Source of the DNA: Cryphonectria parasitica EP155
Taxonomy: Eukaryota > Ascomycota > Sordariomycetes > Diaporthales > Cryphonectriaceae
DNA: 64,000 nucleotides
Direction of reading: 5' to 3'
Assembly (NCBI RefSeq): GCF_011745365.1
Contig: NW_024468915.1
Coordinates: forward strand, 3,140,653-3,204,652
The translations under genes and the position numbers were made by a program. The notes below the pieces were generated by a model. The model did no database searches, was not told the origin of the DNA, and saw only the letters and a list, made by a program, of their open reading frames with translations. Position 1 is the stretch's first letter. Each line of letters starts with the position of its first letter. Shown piece by piece: positions 11,663 to 23,151 of the stretch.

Positions 11663-12552
11663 TGGCAACACTGTCGGGAGAAGTGGCCTTGAGCCAAGGG
11701 TTCGAGTTGAGATTACACGAGGAAACTTCTGGCATAGAGAAAAAGTGAAGAAGAGTATGTCAAAAGGTAGGTTTCCGCTCCAAGGGCGCTTAATTAGGTA
11801 TTATATGGTAACGATTTATTACACCTCGCACTCCAGCAGGGTGGTCAGCAGCAGATCTCGCCCGACTAACCATTCATATAACACTTAAGCTCATGCATAT
11901 AAGCACTGCCACACTATAGTACATAGCTCCAACCCCCATGGTCATAGGTCATTGGACGAAATGGCCTTGGCGGCGTAGGAGAGGCTGTGTAATTCGACCT
12001 CCTTGATCCTGCGACATGCAGTGCTAAGGGTTAGGCTGCAGCATAGAGTCATTTGTAGACGGCTTTTCTTCTCCTTCTTCTTCTTTCGTTTTTATGCGCT
12101 TTGTGATTTTAATCAGATCACACTATATTCTAAGTATACAGATTTCGCTTTCTCTCGAGCTCTCCCTCTCTCTTTCTATGCCCGGCTGGATTGCTAAAGT
12201 GAGCACTGTGGTATTGTGTTTCCACTTGATGAGAGACAGCAATGACCCAATAACCTCATGTGAAACTTTTCATGTAGAGTGATATCAGCACTAGATGATC
12301 CTACTCCTGGGCATTCCTGTCGACCTTAGCCTCCAGCAAGGCATTTTCCAAACGAAAAGATGAAGTATTCATATGGGACAGTTGCTAATGATTTTGATAG
12401 TAATGCCTGAGGGAGTAGAATAAATAATATGAGGGAAGTAATTATTGAAAGGTCTGACAAGCACATCGATATCTGATGAGTTGAGTAATTGACATACATT
12501 TTCTATTTATTTGGATACTTAGATACTGCTAACCGATCTCTGCAATGTTGAT
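11663..12552. other. Intergenic
   Basis: Space between the start of the CorA-like gene and the 3' end of the HET gene. No protein-like frame is seen; the part near 12350-12500 is AT-rich. Confidence 0.5.
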
Positions 12553-14634
12553 CTACACAATCGTCACATCCGTCAACTCCCCATTGTTTGGATCCTCGGC
12601 CCACCTGGAGTCCCATTCTCCCTCTTGATGCCCAGGAAGAGCTCGCTCGTCTGCCAGACCAATTCTCTCGTAGCATCCCGCCTGCGACTTTCCCGCAGCC
12701 CGAAGAACCAGAAAACAAGGCTCGTGCACCTTGGCAATAACCTTGTAGCCAAGAAGAAGGAGAGAATATCCAGAGCTGCGGCCCGGGAGTACACTCGACG
12801 GATCGTCACATATGAATGGTAGGCTTCTCTCACCTTTGTCGAACAACCGAAAGGTGATTTTGTCGTTGCTGTAGTGACTTTCATCCAAGTGAAAGTCAGT
12901 GCCACTGTATTGGCAAGAAAGATCTCTAATAAGCCGGCCGCGCAGAACAAGTTTGGCCGAGGCGACCTGTCCAAACGGATCGGCGGCTCGGTCGAGGGGC
13001 TCTGCTGTCGCCTCCAAAACTTCCACCGCACTCTCTACGCGAAGCGCATCCATCGGTGAGATGGGCGCATCCAATGACATAAACGACCATGTTGGAGCAC
13101 GCCACGGCTCAGCACGCCTGGGATCGTACACACCAGTGATTGTACCGTTGTCGGAACGCCACGAGGCTGCCGTGTAGGTGACATACCAACAAAGGCTCCT
13201 CACCAGTAACTCGTCGCCCCAGAGCCCCGCAAGGTATGTGGGCTGGCGACCCAGGTGACGGGTCAAGAGATCCGAAAATTTCCTTGCCAGGCCCGACAAT
13301 GCAGGAAGCTTGTCCTTCTTGTCGGTGATGCTCCGCCTCGTGAAGACATGCACATAGTTACTCCAGACGTTCCTCCAGAAGAAGGACATGTCATAGCCCT
13401 CTGTCGAAAGAACATCGGACCGACGCAGAACAACGTTCGGGTTCTCGGTCACGTCAACCTCTGTCTCGCCGAGACCACACTCGCACCATCCCGCCTCGTT
13501 GCACTCCCACATCATCTCGTCGGACGTATAGTGCAAGATCCGGTTCGAGAGGACACTCTCCTGCATGCACCACGCTCGTGCGGCCAGCGGCTCCGTGGTT
13601 GTGGTGTCGGCAGACCAGTCGGCCGAGATTGGCACGCGGAACAGGAGCCCCCAGTCGCAGTCATTGTGATATTTGGCGATGTTCGCTCGCGTGTATACCT
13701 CGCGTCCGTCGCGCAACTTTCCGAGTGATCTGGTCTGGGAGCCGAACCACTGCTTGCCAAAGATGCCCACAGAGGAGCCCTCGGCTTGCGTGGCTGAGAT
13801 GGTGAGCAGTGCGTTTGAATAGACGTCGCACATCTTGCCAGACTCTCTGATCCACTCCTCCGCGTCGTGCTGAATGATGCACAAGGCATCCACCCACAAG
13901 TACTGTATGCCCAGCTTCCGGGTGATCGTCACTGCATCTTGAATCGTCTTGGGCATATGTGAGAACTTGATGGCCTCGAGGTGTTCTTGATAATTTGCCT
14001 TGAGCTTGAACTCTGGGAAATCCTTCTTGACGGTCTTCATAGGCGGGTGCTGCTCCCACCAGCCCCAGCAATAACTGAGCGCAATGTATGGCTTATTTTT
14101 GCAGGCTGATCCCTTTGTCTCGAACAAGAATGGTTCCCTGACGCCTTCTAGCCCGACGTCGATAACCCTGGTGGGCATAGGGAGATCCCCAGGCATCTGG
14201 CATCTTGGATGGTCAGCTCGGCACTTTTTGAGCCACGACGCGGCCAAGGCGAGTGATGTTTCGGAGCCGGAGTTCTCGGAAACCTCGATAGTGGGGCCGA
14301 TGTATGGCGCTTTTGGGTCTTTTTGTTTTTGTGCGGTCCCGTTCTGGGTGATTCCATTCGTGTGCGGGCTTCGAGTAAAGAGCTCGATGGAGTACTTGGG
14401 AGCCCTATATTTAACTCGCAACGGCTGGTCCCGTGCAATGAGCAGTTCTACGAAGTCATCGTCCTTGAACTCTGAAGTGTATAGTTGGAGGGCTCTCCAG
14501 ACGAGTTGGCACTCGTCACAACTGGACGACTTCAGGCCTCCAACACTGATCCATTTGGGTATTTTGGCCTTCGAGCCTGGCGGCAAGTTTTGCAGTTCCG
14601 GTGGGTGGATGTTGGCACAAAGTTCGCAGCTCAT
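12553..14634 (-). CDS. Heterokaryon-incompatibility (HET) domain protein
   Basis: A 693-residue single-exon protein. HET domains mediate non-self recognition reactions and are thought to trigger cell death after fusion of unlike hyphae. The domain begins at about residue 185 with IALSYCWG and continues with TIQDAVTITRKLGIQYLWVDALCIIQ, then MCDVYSNALLTISAT and the later ARAWCMQESVLSNRILHY block. The N-terminus has a CELC...CDECQ pair of cysteine doublets, as in many fungal HET proteins. The ATG at 14634 (MSCELCANIH) is preferred. No C-terminal repeat domain is recognised. It is the first of several recognition-type genes in the 12.5-36 kb region. Confidence 0.9.
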   Translation of the reverse strand: MSCELCANIHPPELQNLPPGSKAKIPKWISVGGLKSSSCDECQLVWRALQLYTSEFKDDDFVELLIARDQPLRVKYRAPKYSIELFTRSPHTNGITQNGTAQKQKDPKAPYIGPTIEVSENSGSETSLALAASWLKKCRADHPRCQMPGDLPMPTRVIDVGLEGVREPFLFETKGSACKNKPYIALSYCWGWWEQHPPMKTVKKDFPEFKLKANYQEHLEAIKFSHMPKTIQDAVTITRKLGIQYLWVDALCIIQHDAEEWIRESGKMCDVYSNALLTISATQAEGSSVGIFGKQWFGSQTRSLGKLRDGREVYTRANIAKYHNDCDWGLLFRVPISADWSADTTTTEPLAARAWCMQESVLSNRILHYTSDEMMWECNEAGWCECGLGETEVDVTENPNVVLRRSDVLSTEGYDMSFFWRNVWSNYVHVFTRRSITDKKDKLPALSGLARKFSDLLTRHLGRQPTYLAGLWGDELLVRSLCWYVTYTAASWRSDNGTITGVYDPRRAEPWRAPTWSFMSLDAPISPMDALRVESAVEVLEATAEPLDRAADPFGQVASAKLVLRGRLIRDLSCQYSGTDFHLDESHYSNDKITFRLFDKGERSLPFICDDPSSVLPGRSSGYSLLLLGYKVIAKVHEPCFLVLRAAGKSQAGCYERIGLADERALPGHQEGEWDSRWAEDPNNGELTDVTIV

Positions 14635-16433
14635 GTTCAAAGCAATCTGAGGAATATAGAATTGAACGTTGACGGGACAAGATCATAGCCACCGATGTGG
14701 GGAGGAAAAGAAGAAGAGGGATAAGGAGGAGGATCAGAACATTCTTACACGTAGGAGCCAAAATTCTCCATGGGGATGGTTCCACGATGCTGCAATACCA
14801 AGCCAGCTGAAGTCAGGGTTTCGCATCCTGTGAATTGATGCATCGTCAGTGATACAATGCAATCATGAGTTATAGATGAGCGAGAACTGAACAATGATCA
14901 TGATGTCCAGACATGGCTCTACCATTCATTCTGAATCAAAGATACGACGGAACTCATGCCCCCAAACTTGGAAGCCAAAAGATGCCGTCGTCCAACCAAG
15001 TCTTTGGCAAATCCTGAAGTCGAAAACAATTGGGCAAAGCCTTGGACCCACTGGTCGACCACATGCGACTCAGCCCCATAAGAAAGGGGTTTTACTTAGA
15101 TGGCCAAAAGTCGCGGCCACGGTGATACGGTATTTGCCTGGACTCGAATCAGGCAACGATATACGAGAGCTAATAATCGATCAACAATTTTCTCGGTCCA
15201 CTTTGGTCAGTTTTTCTCATAAGCATTTATCTCAGCGTTTAATCAGCACAAGGTGTCGAGGTACTCAAGCACATCCAAGGGTTTCCCAATTGTTACAATT
15301 CCGTCTCTCCACGCTTGATCCACTTTTGATGGCTATCAGTAGAGGATTGTTACAAGCATGATAGCAAACATCATTCATCTCTACCGTTCAGGAACGACTG
15401 CAAGCGAACACAGTGAGCACTCAAGAGAGGACAAAAAATCACTCATCATAGCTCAGGGTAACTCCGAAGCCATGTAAGATGAAGAAGTCCGGTTCTTCAG
15501 TAGTAGCTTAGTCAAACCCTTCTACAAATTAGCTACTTGAGGGCTTCAGTTCCGTCACTGAGGTCCTTCTTGAGCAGGCTGTGCTGCCATTATGTGCTTT
15601 ATTATGAAAGTGTGCTTCTCACATAGTCGGTATTAGGCATAAAAGTAAGCGACTTTGGTTTTGCTGTCGTTACTGAGACCCTGAACACCTCGACAAGTAG
15701 GAGACAAGCCGAGCACTGCCGCGCTGTACCACTGTAAGTAGCTGCAGTAGGGGTTGGGCTAGAGATCCCTCTCTGCATGCGCGGTGAGATGTCGTAGGCC
15801 AGCCAATCGTTTTCATTTCAGCCGTCCTGCAACTCCACAATGGCGCTGTATGCTAGTTGTGCGAAACCGATCCCGATCCCGCCGCGTCCAAGTTTGATCC
15901 TTATCAATAGGGAGGACCGGACTGTCAGAGTGCTGAGCCACACGTGTGCGTTGCTGGCTCAAGTTCGCAACCAAAGAGACAACACAATGTTTGGGCAGGA
16001 TGGGTGGAGCTGAGTCAAACCCACATATTCTTCACGAGGAACGAGGAACGAACCCGTCGTCGTGGGGTAGAAGTAAGCAGGATTGATGGGGGCGGCGCAG
16101 ACTTTGAAAGATGGTGATGGTGTCTTCGATAATGATATAAAGATCGGAATCAGGACCTTTGTACATGTCTCTGATCAACTGTTTCCGGATCTTGATAATT
16201 ACCTCTTCTATCTAATGGTCCTATAGCAGCTTGTTTTTTTTTTGTATTCGTATCAAAAAGACATACTGCCATAAATAACCACATTATCTTACACGGCACT
16301 CGCAAGATATTTACCAATCTGTCTCTTCACATCGCAAACTTTTGTTCTCTCTCCTACCTTGACCAATAAAAAAAAGTCAATACTCGAGTTTCCGACTTGT
16401 CATTGTTATTGTCGTCCGAGGGGCACCGCAACC
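14635..16433. other. Intergenic, divergent promoters
   Basis: Space between the divergent HET and TMEM184-like genes. No gene seen. A hairpin with 7-base arms lies at 15134-15156. A duplicated word, ACGAGGAACGAGGAACGA, lies near 16034-16053, and GATATAAAG near 16133 may be the TATA element of the downstream gene. Confidence 0.5.
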
Positions 16434-17014
16434 ATGGCCTCACAACTCTACAACCGCATGGTGGCCAGCCTACCACAGCTAATGGCACGGCGTTCTTCCT
16501 CCTCGTCCTCCGACGACTGGTACCCATGGAACTACACCAGCGTCAACGGACGAGTCTGCGACATGCCGCGGCCGATGCTAAACACCGAGACAGCCACGCT
16601 GGCGGGCGGCATGGACTTCTCCACCATCAACAAGATCATCACGGGCGCGTGTGCCCTCTTTGTGCTGCTGAGCCTGCTCGTGCTCATGTTTCGGCACGCC
16701 ACGCACTTTTCGCGGCCCAATGAGCAGCTCCACATCATGCGCATCTGCTGCTACCTGCCCATCTTCAGCATCGGCTGCTTCCTGCAGGTCTCGTTCCCGA
16801 ACGCCTACGTCTACCTGAACCCGTGGCTCGATTTCGCGCAGGCCGTCGCCCTCTGCAACTTCTTCCTCATGATGTGCCAGTTTGTCTCCCCGTCCGACAG
16901 CCAGCGCGAGCTGTTCTTTGCGGCCCTCAAGGTGCCACAGAAGAAGAGGCGGAACAACATCAGGAGAGGCGGGAGGAGAGGCAGAGGCAGGAGGGCAGGA
17001 GGCTACGACGACCA

Positions 17015-17055
<41 letters not shown>

Positions 17056-17904
17056 TCAATGACGAACCAGTCAACGGCCTGCACTGGTATCGCCGCATGT
17101 TCATCTTGATATTCCAGTACCCGGTGGTCCAGGCTGTTGTGTCGATACTCACCGCCATCACAGAGAGCCAAGGCGTCTATTGCCTGGTCTCTTCCAAACC
17201 TCACTTTGCACACCTCTGGCTCGACATTGTCCACACGGCTAGCCTGGCTGTTGCCGTCATGGCATGCCTGAGGCTCCTGAGCGGGCTGCGTGGCCAGTTG
17301 AAGCACCACAGGCCTCTGCTCAAGCTGGCCGCATTCAAGCTCCTAATTGCCATCACGGGTCTGATTCAGGTACGTGCTTTAATCCATCATCATCCCTCAT
17401 ACACCATGATTGCCCATGAATAGTAGTAGAGGAGTTTGGCTAACAACGCCCTTCCAGCTCATCTACTGGATCCTTCGGACGGTTAAACCGACCCCTCTCA
17501 AGCCTACCGCCTCCCTTTCCTTCGCAGACGACTTCATCGGCATCCCCGTGCTAGTCATGGCCCTCCTCACCGTTCCCTTCTCGATCCTCTTCCACTTCGC
17601 CTACGATGTCCAGACATACTACCTTGAAAACGTCGACAAGAACCTGCCACTCACCCAAAGGGATGCAGAGGCTGGTGATAGCACCGACTCCCCCTCCTCG
17701 TCCCTGAAGCCCAATGCTGGCCTGAGCTCGGCAGGGTCATCGTACCAGGGCGGGTTTTTGGGGATATGGGCCTGGCTGGGCATGCTCAACCCGAGCGAGC
17801 TCATCTCTGGACTCAGGTTTGGGCTCACCATGTTGAACAGGGAGAACCGGGAGATGGGTGTCGACACAGTGCGGAGAGCGCAGACGGGGGAGTTTGATAA
17901 CTGA
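16434..17904 (+). CDS. Organic solute transporter alpha / TMEM184 family membrane protein
   Basis: A 460-residue polytopic membrane protein of the OSTalpha/TMEM184 (DUF300) family. Exons are 16434-17369 and 17458-17904 (88-base intron), phase 0. The ATG lies in ACCATGGCC, a strong context; an upstream in-frame ATG is less likely. Helices appear at INKIITGACALFVLLSLLVLMF, IMRICCYLPIFSIGCFLQV, the ALCNFFLMMCQFV segment, MFILIFQYPVVQAVVSILT, IVHTASLAVAVMACL, and FKLLIAITGLIQLIYWIL, giving about seven. Conserved family features are HxxxYxxP-like 'RICCYLPIFS' and 'FQYPVVQ'. A basic linker plus a 12-Gln run separates helices four and five, an expansion not needed by the fold. Family members act in vacuolar or endosomal membranes in plants and animals; the fungal role is unknown. 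Confidence 0.85.
17019..17054 (+). repeat. CAG trinucleotide repeat (poly-Gln)
   Basis: Twelve uninterrupted CAG codons encode a glutamine tract in a loop of the TMEM184-like protein. Perfect triplets suggest length polymorphism. Confidence 0.95.
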
Positions 17905-18287
17905 ATGCCTTGAGGGCTCGAGTCCTTTCTTTTGTTCGTCGAGAACAAGCATTATACTAATTCGAGGATGCGAGGTTACTTTTCTTGATATCCAATAGAC
18001 TACTGCAGATTTCATCTTCTTTCTAGAATTGGAATCGTTCATTAAGTAATTATAAGTTAACTGCTTATGGTCTCTTCAACTACTTCGAGGCAAGGCTGAA
18101 CGCTAATGTCTGTGGATAAGATGATATCGGCCAGTGTTTGGCAAGAGTGAAAAACGACAATTCTTCATTCACCATGCAAGCTATTTTATACCGTTTTTGG
18201 TGCACGGATGGAGGACAACCTTTGGTTATATGCTCCTCTGGAGAGAGTTTCTATCCTGTTCCTCTTCCCTTTCCACAAGACAAAAGC
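17905..18287. other. Intergenic, convergent 3' ends
   Basis: The 3' flanks of the TMEM184-like and Zn2Cys6 genes meet here; nothing else is seen. Confidence 0.5.
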
Positions 18288-20564
18288 TCATATCAAGTCC
18301 GCGCCACTCGATGCAGGACCAAACCCGACCAGAGAGACACCTGTCCTCCCCCAGGTGCGGAAATTGGCCGGGTTCCCAGGCTCCTTGGCACCGTCGTGAT
18401 GGATATACGGCCACTCTTCTCTCAATGCCACCCTAGCTTCTTCTGCGCTGGTTGGTGGTGCTTGGGGGCTGGAGCCGGTGGTGTGTTCTCGATCTAGGAG
18501 GAAAGAGTCTATGCGGTTCTGATAGGAGCCGCAACAAGTCAGATTTGAGGCGATCGCCTGGTTTTCAGGACACAATTGATGTTTCAGAGGGGGAGAGCAC
18601 TTACCCAGTCAACCCTACCAGCCAGAACGTCGTCCAAGGGGTAGTAGTTACTACTACTCGAAGCCCGATCTTTTCGAGTTCCCAGATTATCCAGCCATGC
18701 ATAGTTCCACAACACAGAATGTCCCTTGTTCGCTGCGGCTACTCTCTCGGTCAGAGCCGTAGGTTCTTCCTGGTTATTGGTGGCAGTGGATGACCAGCCC
18801 GGTATGAGCGCTGGCTTTCCACAATTCCGCAAACCGTTTGCATTGCTGGGCTCTGTATTTGGGACAGCAGAAGAGGAGGAGACCGCTTTATCCACTCCCC
18901 CTCCCCCTCCGTCATCAAGCGATGATAGTCGTCCCTGGTCCTGCTGCTGAGGGATCGTGGAGAGGATATGCTTGAGGACCTCAGTTGCGTGGGCTGCCTC
19001 TTTGCACATGCCACTCATCATGCTCCAAAGGGTGTGGGCTCTCTTGAGAGCGTTGACTTTGCGGTCTGTATCTTGCTGGGTGGTGCTAATCGTTTGCAGT
19101 CATATTCATTGACTGTGTCAGCATTCCAGTACAGAGTGGCCAGCAAGAAAGAAAGACAGAAAGGGGGGAAACAGGATAGGCATATAGACAAGATTTTCTA
19201 TTACCTCTGGCGATCCCCAACAAGGAGGTCGAGACATATGCACATAGCCGCCAGCAAAAAGTCATGATAGCCCGTATTGGTCAGCATATATCTCTTCTCA
19301 AACAGCCTCGCCCCTCGACGGCTGTGCTCTTCGAACTCGGCCTGAAGATCCAACAGGCGCAGTGAGGCATCCCGACAGGCCTCGCGTGAGCCGTCGTAGA
19401 CGCCGTTCTTCTTTTCCAAGGTGAGATATCTGCGGTGCAACACGCACATGGACTTGAGGTAAATCATCTCGCACAGCAAGCGACGCATGATGACATCGGG
19501 CACATCTGCGAAGCCGCTCTCGCGGATAGGCCTATACCGTAGGCTTGGCGGTACGTCGTCGTGCAGCGCTCGCAGGTCGGCATCGAGGCGTCTGACGTCG
19601 CCATAGGAGGGCGGAATGGCACCCAGGGCCTGCTGTACAACGCGGCGCAGGAGCTTGGTTTGTTTGCTGTAGTAGATGAACCCCAGGATGGGCGTGAAAT
19701 CACCCGTGGGCCTGGCCCGTGGTAGAACTTTGCTGTCCTCGTTGAACTCGTCGTCGTGTAAGTTGGCGGGCAGTTGAGTGTCCACGTCGGTGTCCTGGAT
19801 GATGGGTGGAATGCCCAGCTGGAAACTGTGGACGACATCAAACCACTCGAGCGTGAACCAAGTCCTTCTGCGCATCTCTGCCTCGAACGGAGAGATCCTC
19901 AGGGCGCCGTCGCTTGGGCTCATGTTGGAAGCATCGCGGTGATATCCCATACGCTGGGCGAGTCGTACGGCCGTGCTGATCGAATGCCAACACAGGGGGT
20001 CCGCATCGCGCTTCTGCAGGACCAGGTGCATGCCAAACAACAGAGTGGCCTCGACACAATAAGGCTTTCCACAGAGGTAGTTGCCTGCCACGAGACAGCG
20101 GTAGGCCATCGAGCTGAGGTCGGCAATCTTGTCCTCTGCCTTTGTAACGACGGAGGCGGCGGGCCTGTTTGTCCCCGCTCCTCTTCCTCTTTCTCCTCCC
20201 CCTCCTCCTCCTCCTCCTCCTCCTGCTGCTGCTGCTGCTGCTGTGCTACCAGCCCCCACGACACCTCTCGAGGCCTGCTGGAAGATGGAGGTTGATAGCA
20301 GGGTAAAGAGGATGCTGATCCAGAGGAGGCTTGTCTTTTCTGGGTCCTGCCAGAACTTCTCATAGGTTCGTTGGAACTGGCCCGTGTGTAGCGTCGCAGG
20401 GATCATGTAGACCTGCTGGAAGTAAGAAGTGAGCAAGTCGTCGCACTCGACCCTGAGGGGAAGCCGCCTCATGACCTCATTGATAGTCAAGGGGCGCTGG
20501 TCTGCTGGCCCAAGAAGAAGATACTGATTCACGTCAGAAGTAGTAGGTGGGGAGGAGGCAGCCC

Positions 20565-20602
<38 letters not shown>

Positions 20603-21276
20603 GAAGATGATGGCGGTGGTGGTGCCACACTGGTGGTGGCAGCGGTGGAGGCATCGACGAAGCCCTGGAGGTCGCGTATACAGTCGAGGACGGCCTCATA
20701 GCTGGTGGCGCCGACAAAGCGCACCTCGTTGCCCTCCTTGCTCAGATGACCACTGCCAACGACGGGCTGTGCCTGGACGGTGCCCTGGTCATGACTTCCT
20801 TCTCTCTCAGCAGAAGCAAAAGCAGAAGAGGAAGCATGACGCGAGGTACCTGTCGAGCTGGTCTCACCATCGTTGGTGACAGCGACATCACCACCAGGAG
20901 AAGCCCCGTCTTGGTGCATGAGCCCGCTGACCAGGCTCTCCAGCACCTGCAACCTCGCCTGAACCTCACTCTTTTGCACTGCTGCTGCTGGACTGTGACC
21001 CTGACGCCCACCCGCGCCCTCGCCGCCGCCAGAGACGCTACGACTCCCACGCCCTCCTCCACTCGACGACCAAAGAAAGAACTTGCACGAGGCCTCATCG
21101 TGCCTCTTCACGCACGAGGCGCACGGCTGCTGGCGGTCACACCTCAGCTTGCGGCTGCGGCAGGGTAGGCATGAGACGACCTGGCGGTTGCGCCTGATGA
21201 CTTTTCTATGGGGTTCGGAGGTGGAGGTCAGGCGGAAGACGCCCGTGTAGTCGGCCACATCGGTATTGTTGGGCAT
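18288..21276 (-). CDS. Zn2Cys6 transcription factor
   Basis: A fungal-specific nuclear regulator of 927 residues. Exons are 21276-19205, 19085-18605 and 18518-18288; introns of 119 and 86 bases keep phase. The binuclear zinc cluster is at about residues 35-65: CLPCRSRKLRCDRQQPCASCVKR.....C (six cysteines in the standard spacing). The middle homology region follows at about 270-600, with RMGYHRDASNMSPSDG, FEAEMRRRTWF and a run of helices, as in the Fungal_trans family. Homopolymer runs (Thr, Gly, Ala) encoded by perfect triplets interrupt the linker. The third exon adds a C-terminal tail of 77 residues that would be lost if introns were ignored. Target genes are unknown. Confidence 0.88.
20199..20243 (-). 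repeat. Triplet runs encoding poly-Gly and poly-Ala
   Basis: Adjacent CCT and GCT triplet runs on the plus strand are read on the minus strand as Ala and Gly runs inside the Zn2Cys6 protein. Confidence 0.85.
20565..20603 (-). repeat. Triplet run encoding poly-Thr
   Basis: About 13 perfect GTT triplets on the plus strand (ACA codons... read as Thr on the minus strand) form a threonine tract in the linker between the zinc cluster and the middle homology region. Confidence 0.85.
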
Positions 21277-21465
21277 GGTCTCGATCTTAGTTTTCCCCGC
21301 CCTCTCTGTCTCTTCTTTCTTGCTTCTTCCTTCCTATATCATCAAAGGGTGTTCCCAAGAGGCAAAGTAAGCTCTGGAGAGAATCAATAACAGGACTAAG
21401 GATGGGTACGCAGAAGGAGGCATGTAGGTAAGTCTGAACTGGGTGCGCGTGTTGTTTCACAATCC

Positions 21466-21504
21466 AATGAATGAATAGATGGATGGATGAATGAATGAAT
21501 GAAT
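21466..21504 (+). repeat. GAAT/GGAT tetranucleotide repeat
   Basis: Repeated AATG/GATG steps in the leader or promoter of the Zn2Cys6 gene, about 190 bases before its start. Confidence 0.75.
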
Positions 21505-22829
21505 GTTTTGGTGTAAGTTGCGTGCCAAAGGACGAGAGCATGGAGTTAAGTCCGTCTAGGTTCCGTCAAATGCACCGAGGCAGGGAAGCACGGAGCCGAC
21601 GGCGGCGGGCCGCGTTCCGGAGATTGTCGGATATTTTTCAGCAAAGGAAGAAAGGGAGTTAACCGCTCATGGATATTGTGCATGCCACGTACATAAAATT
21701 GCATGCGTGTTGTTGTTTGCAAGTACGAAGTCGATTGTTGAGCACTGCAATGATTTCTTATCCAAGACAATTCAAACTGTCATGAGATATAAACGTCATT
21801 CCTTGGTGGTACAGACACGCTATGGTGAAGTCCTCCTTCCTTCCGAGCTGTGGAAAAAGTGGACCATTCTGGCCCTAACCCTCCCTCCTATGTGACTGCC
21901 AACTATGAGCCTTGACATGGCCACGCCAAAGTTTCTTTTCTTCTTCTTCTTCTTCTTTAGGTTCCATTTCCACATTGTTTCTGCCACTATCGTACTCACA
22001 AGTTCCGATATTTTGTCTCTCTTAATCTTTACAAAAATCGAGAAATCCCAAAAAATCGTGTCCTCCAAGGTCCAAGGAAGAGTCAACGCCTGATCAGTCT
22101 TGTCTCTAAGTACTCAGCATTATCGCTGATCGGCTTTAGCAGTGTGACGCGTTCCATGGAAAATTACAGTGGGCCTGTCACAGCAGACGGCGCAGCCTGA
22201 TCGCCGCCTGGTACATGTATTTTGAACTAAGTACTCTTCCCAACTCGTTATCTGCTAAATCTTTCTCTTTTCATATCGCACCTCTGGCAGCATCTGCATC
22301 GTTCACGGGGCTCACGGGCGGAGCTGACGGGCGGGGCGGCCTTCAAGTGTACTCAATCCGGAGGAGCATCTGCTCGGCCGATCGCTGCTCCAAGGACGAA
22401 GTGTACTCGGCATCCCTAATCTGGAGGCATAAATGTTAAGACAACTCTTTTTTGCGACCAATCTTTCGCGGACAAGGCGTCGGAACCGAGATGCCTACAG
22501 TATAGCGATGCGCGCTTGAGCCGCTAGTAGAGACAACCACTCCTTTTCGGTATTCGCCTGCAGCAGAAGATGCACTCTTAGCCCGCTGGTGCCCTGAGTT
22601 TTGGGCCTCGCTGAGTTCGTTCGTAATGCGGTAACTTGCCTCGCGCCTGATACCATACAAGATTGCTCATCTTATACTCCCATTTTGGCTCTGCGGGAAC
22701 GTATACGCTCTCTTGCAAGTATTCGTTGGATGGGGGCAATAGGGGTTCTCCAGTTTCCGCCATACTCCGGTGCTGTGGTGCGAAGGTTGGGCAAAAACAA
22801 AAAAAAAAAAAAAGGTGAAGTTGAGAGAC

Positions 22830-22990
22830 AATTAGGGCTGATTATGAATGCTAAAATAGGGGATTTGCTTAGAATTAGTAATTAAGACTCATCTATAGAT
22901 CTGCTCTCCTGCTAACTGATCAGCTAATAGCTCTAATCCTAACTCAGCACCTTTATATCCACCGGGTATTAAAATACTTTGGAAATGCAC
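22830..22990. other. AT-rich patch, possible mutated repeat relic
   Basis: This stretch is richer in A+T and in TA steps than its surroundings and full of stop codons (CTAATAGCTCTAATCCTAACT). It resembles DNA altered by repeat-induced point mutation, but no terminal repeats or coding remnant can be seen. Confidence 0.35.
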
Positions 22991-23123
22991 TTTCGCCCCG
23001 AATACTGACCGCGAGGCTCTCATGGATTTCCCCTCCGACCACTCCCAGCCTTACTGTCAACTCCAGGTGTTGCTACTTATATCTTGTCATCATTCCCCTG
23101 CGCTCGCTTTGGTGATTCGCAAA

Positions 23124-23132
23124 ATGAGATGA
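23124..23132 (+). promoter_or_regulatory. Minimal upstream ORF before the NLR start
   Basis: ATG-AGA-TGA lies 19 bases ahead of the NLR start codon. If it is in the mRNA, it would be a two-codon upstream frame that could damp translation. Confidence 0.4.
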
Positions 23133-23151
23133 CGGGTTGCGTCTCGAGAAT

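Larger units (their letters stand above)
21277..23151. other. Intergenic, divergent promoters
   Basis: Space between the Zn2Cys6 gene and the NLR gene. No convincing gene is present. It holds a tetranucleotide repeat (21466-21504), a polypyrimidine tract near 21937-21958, an A-run near 22798-22814, and an AT-rich patch (22830-22990). Confidence 0.55.

Noticed and set aside
15134..15156. Hairpin resembling a tRNA T-arm (7-base arms, loop with TCGA)
   Set aside because: No matching acceptor stem, D-arm or anticodon arm next to it.
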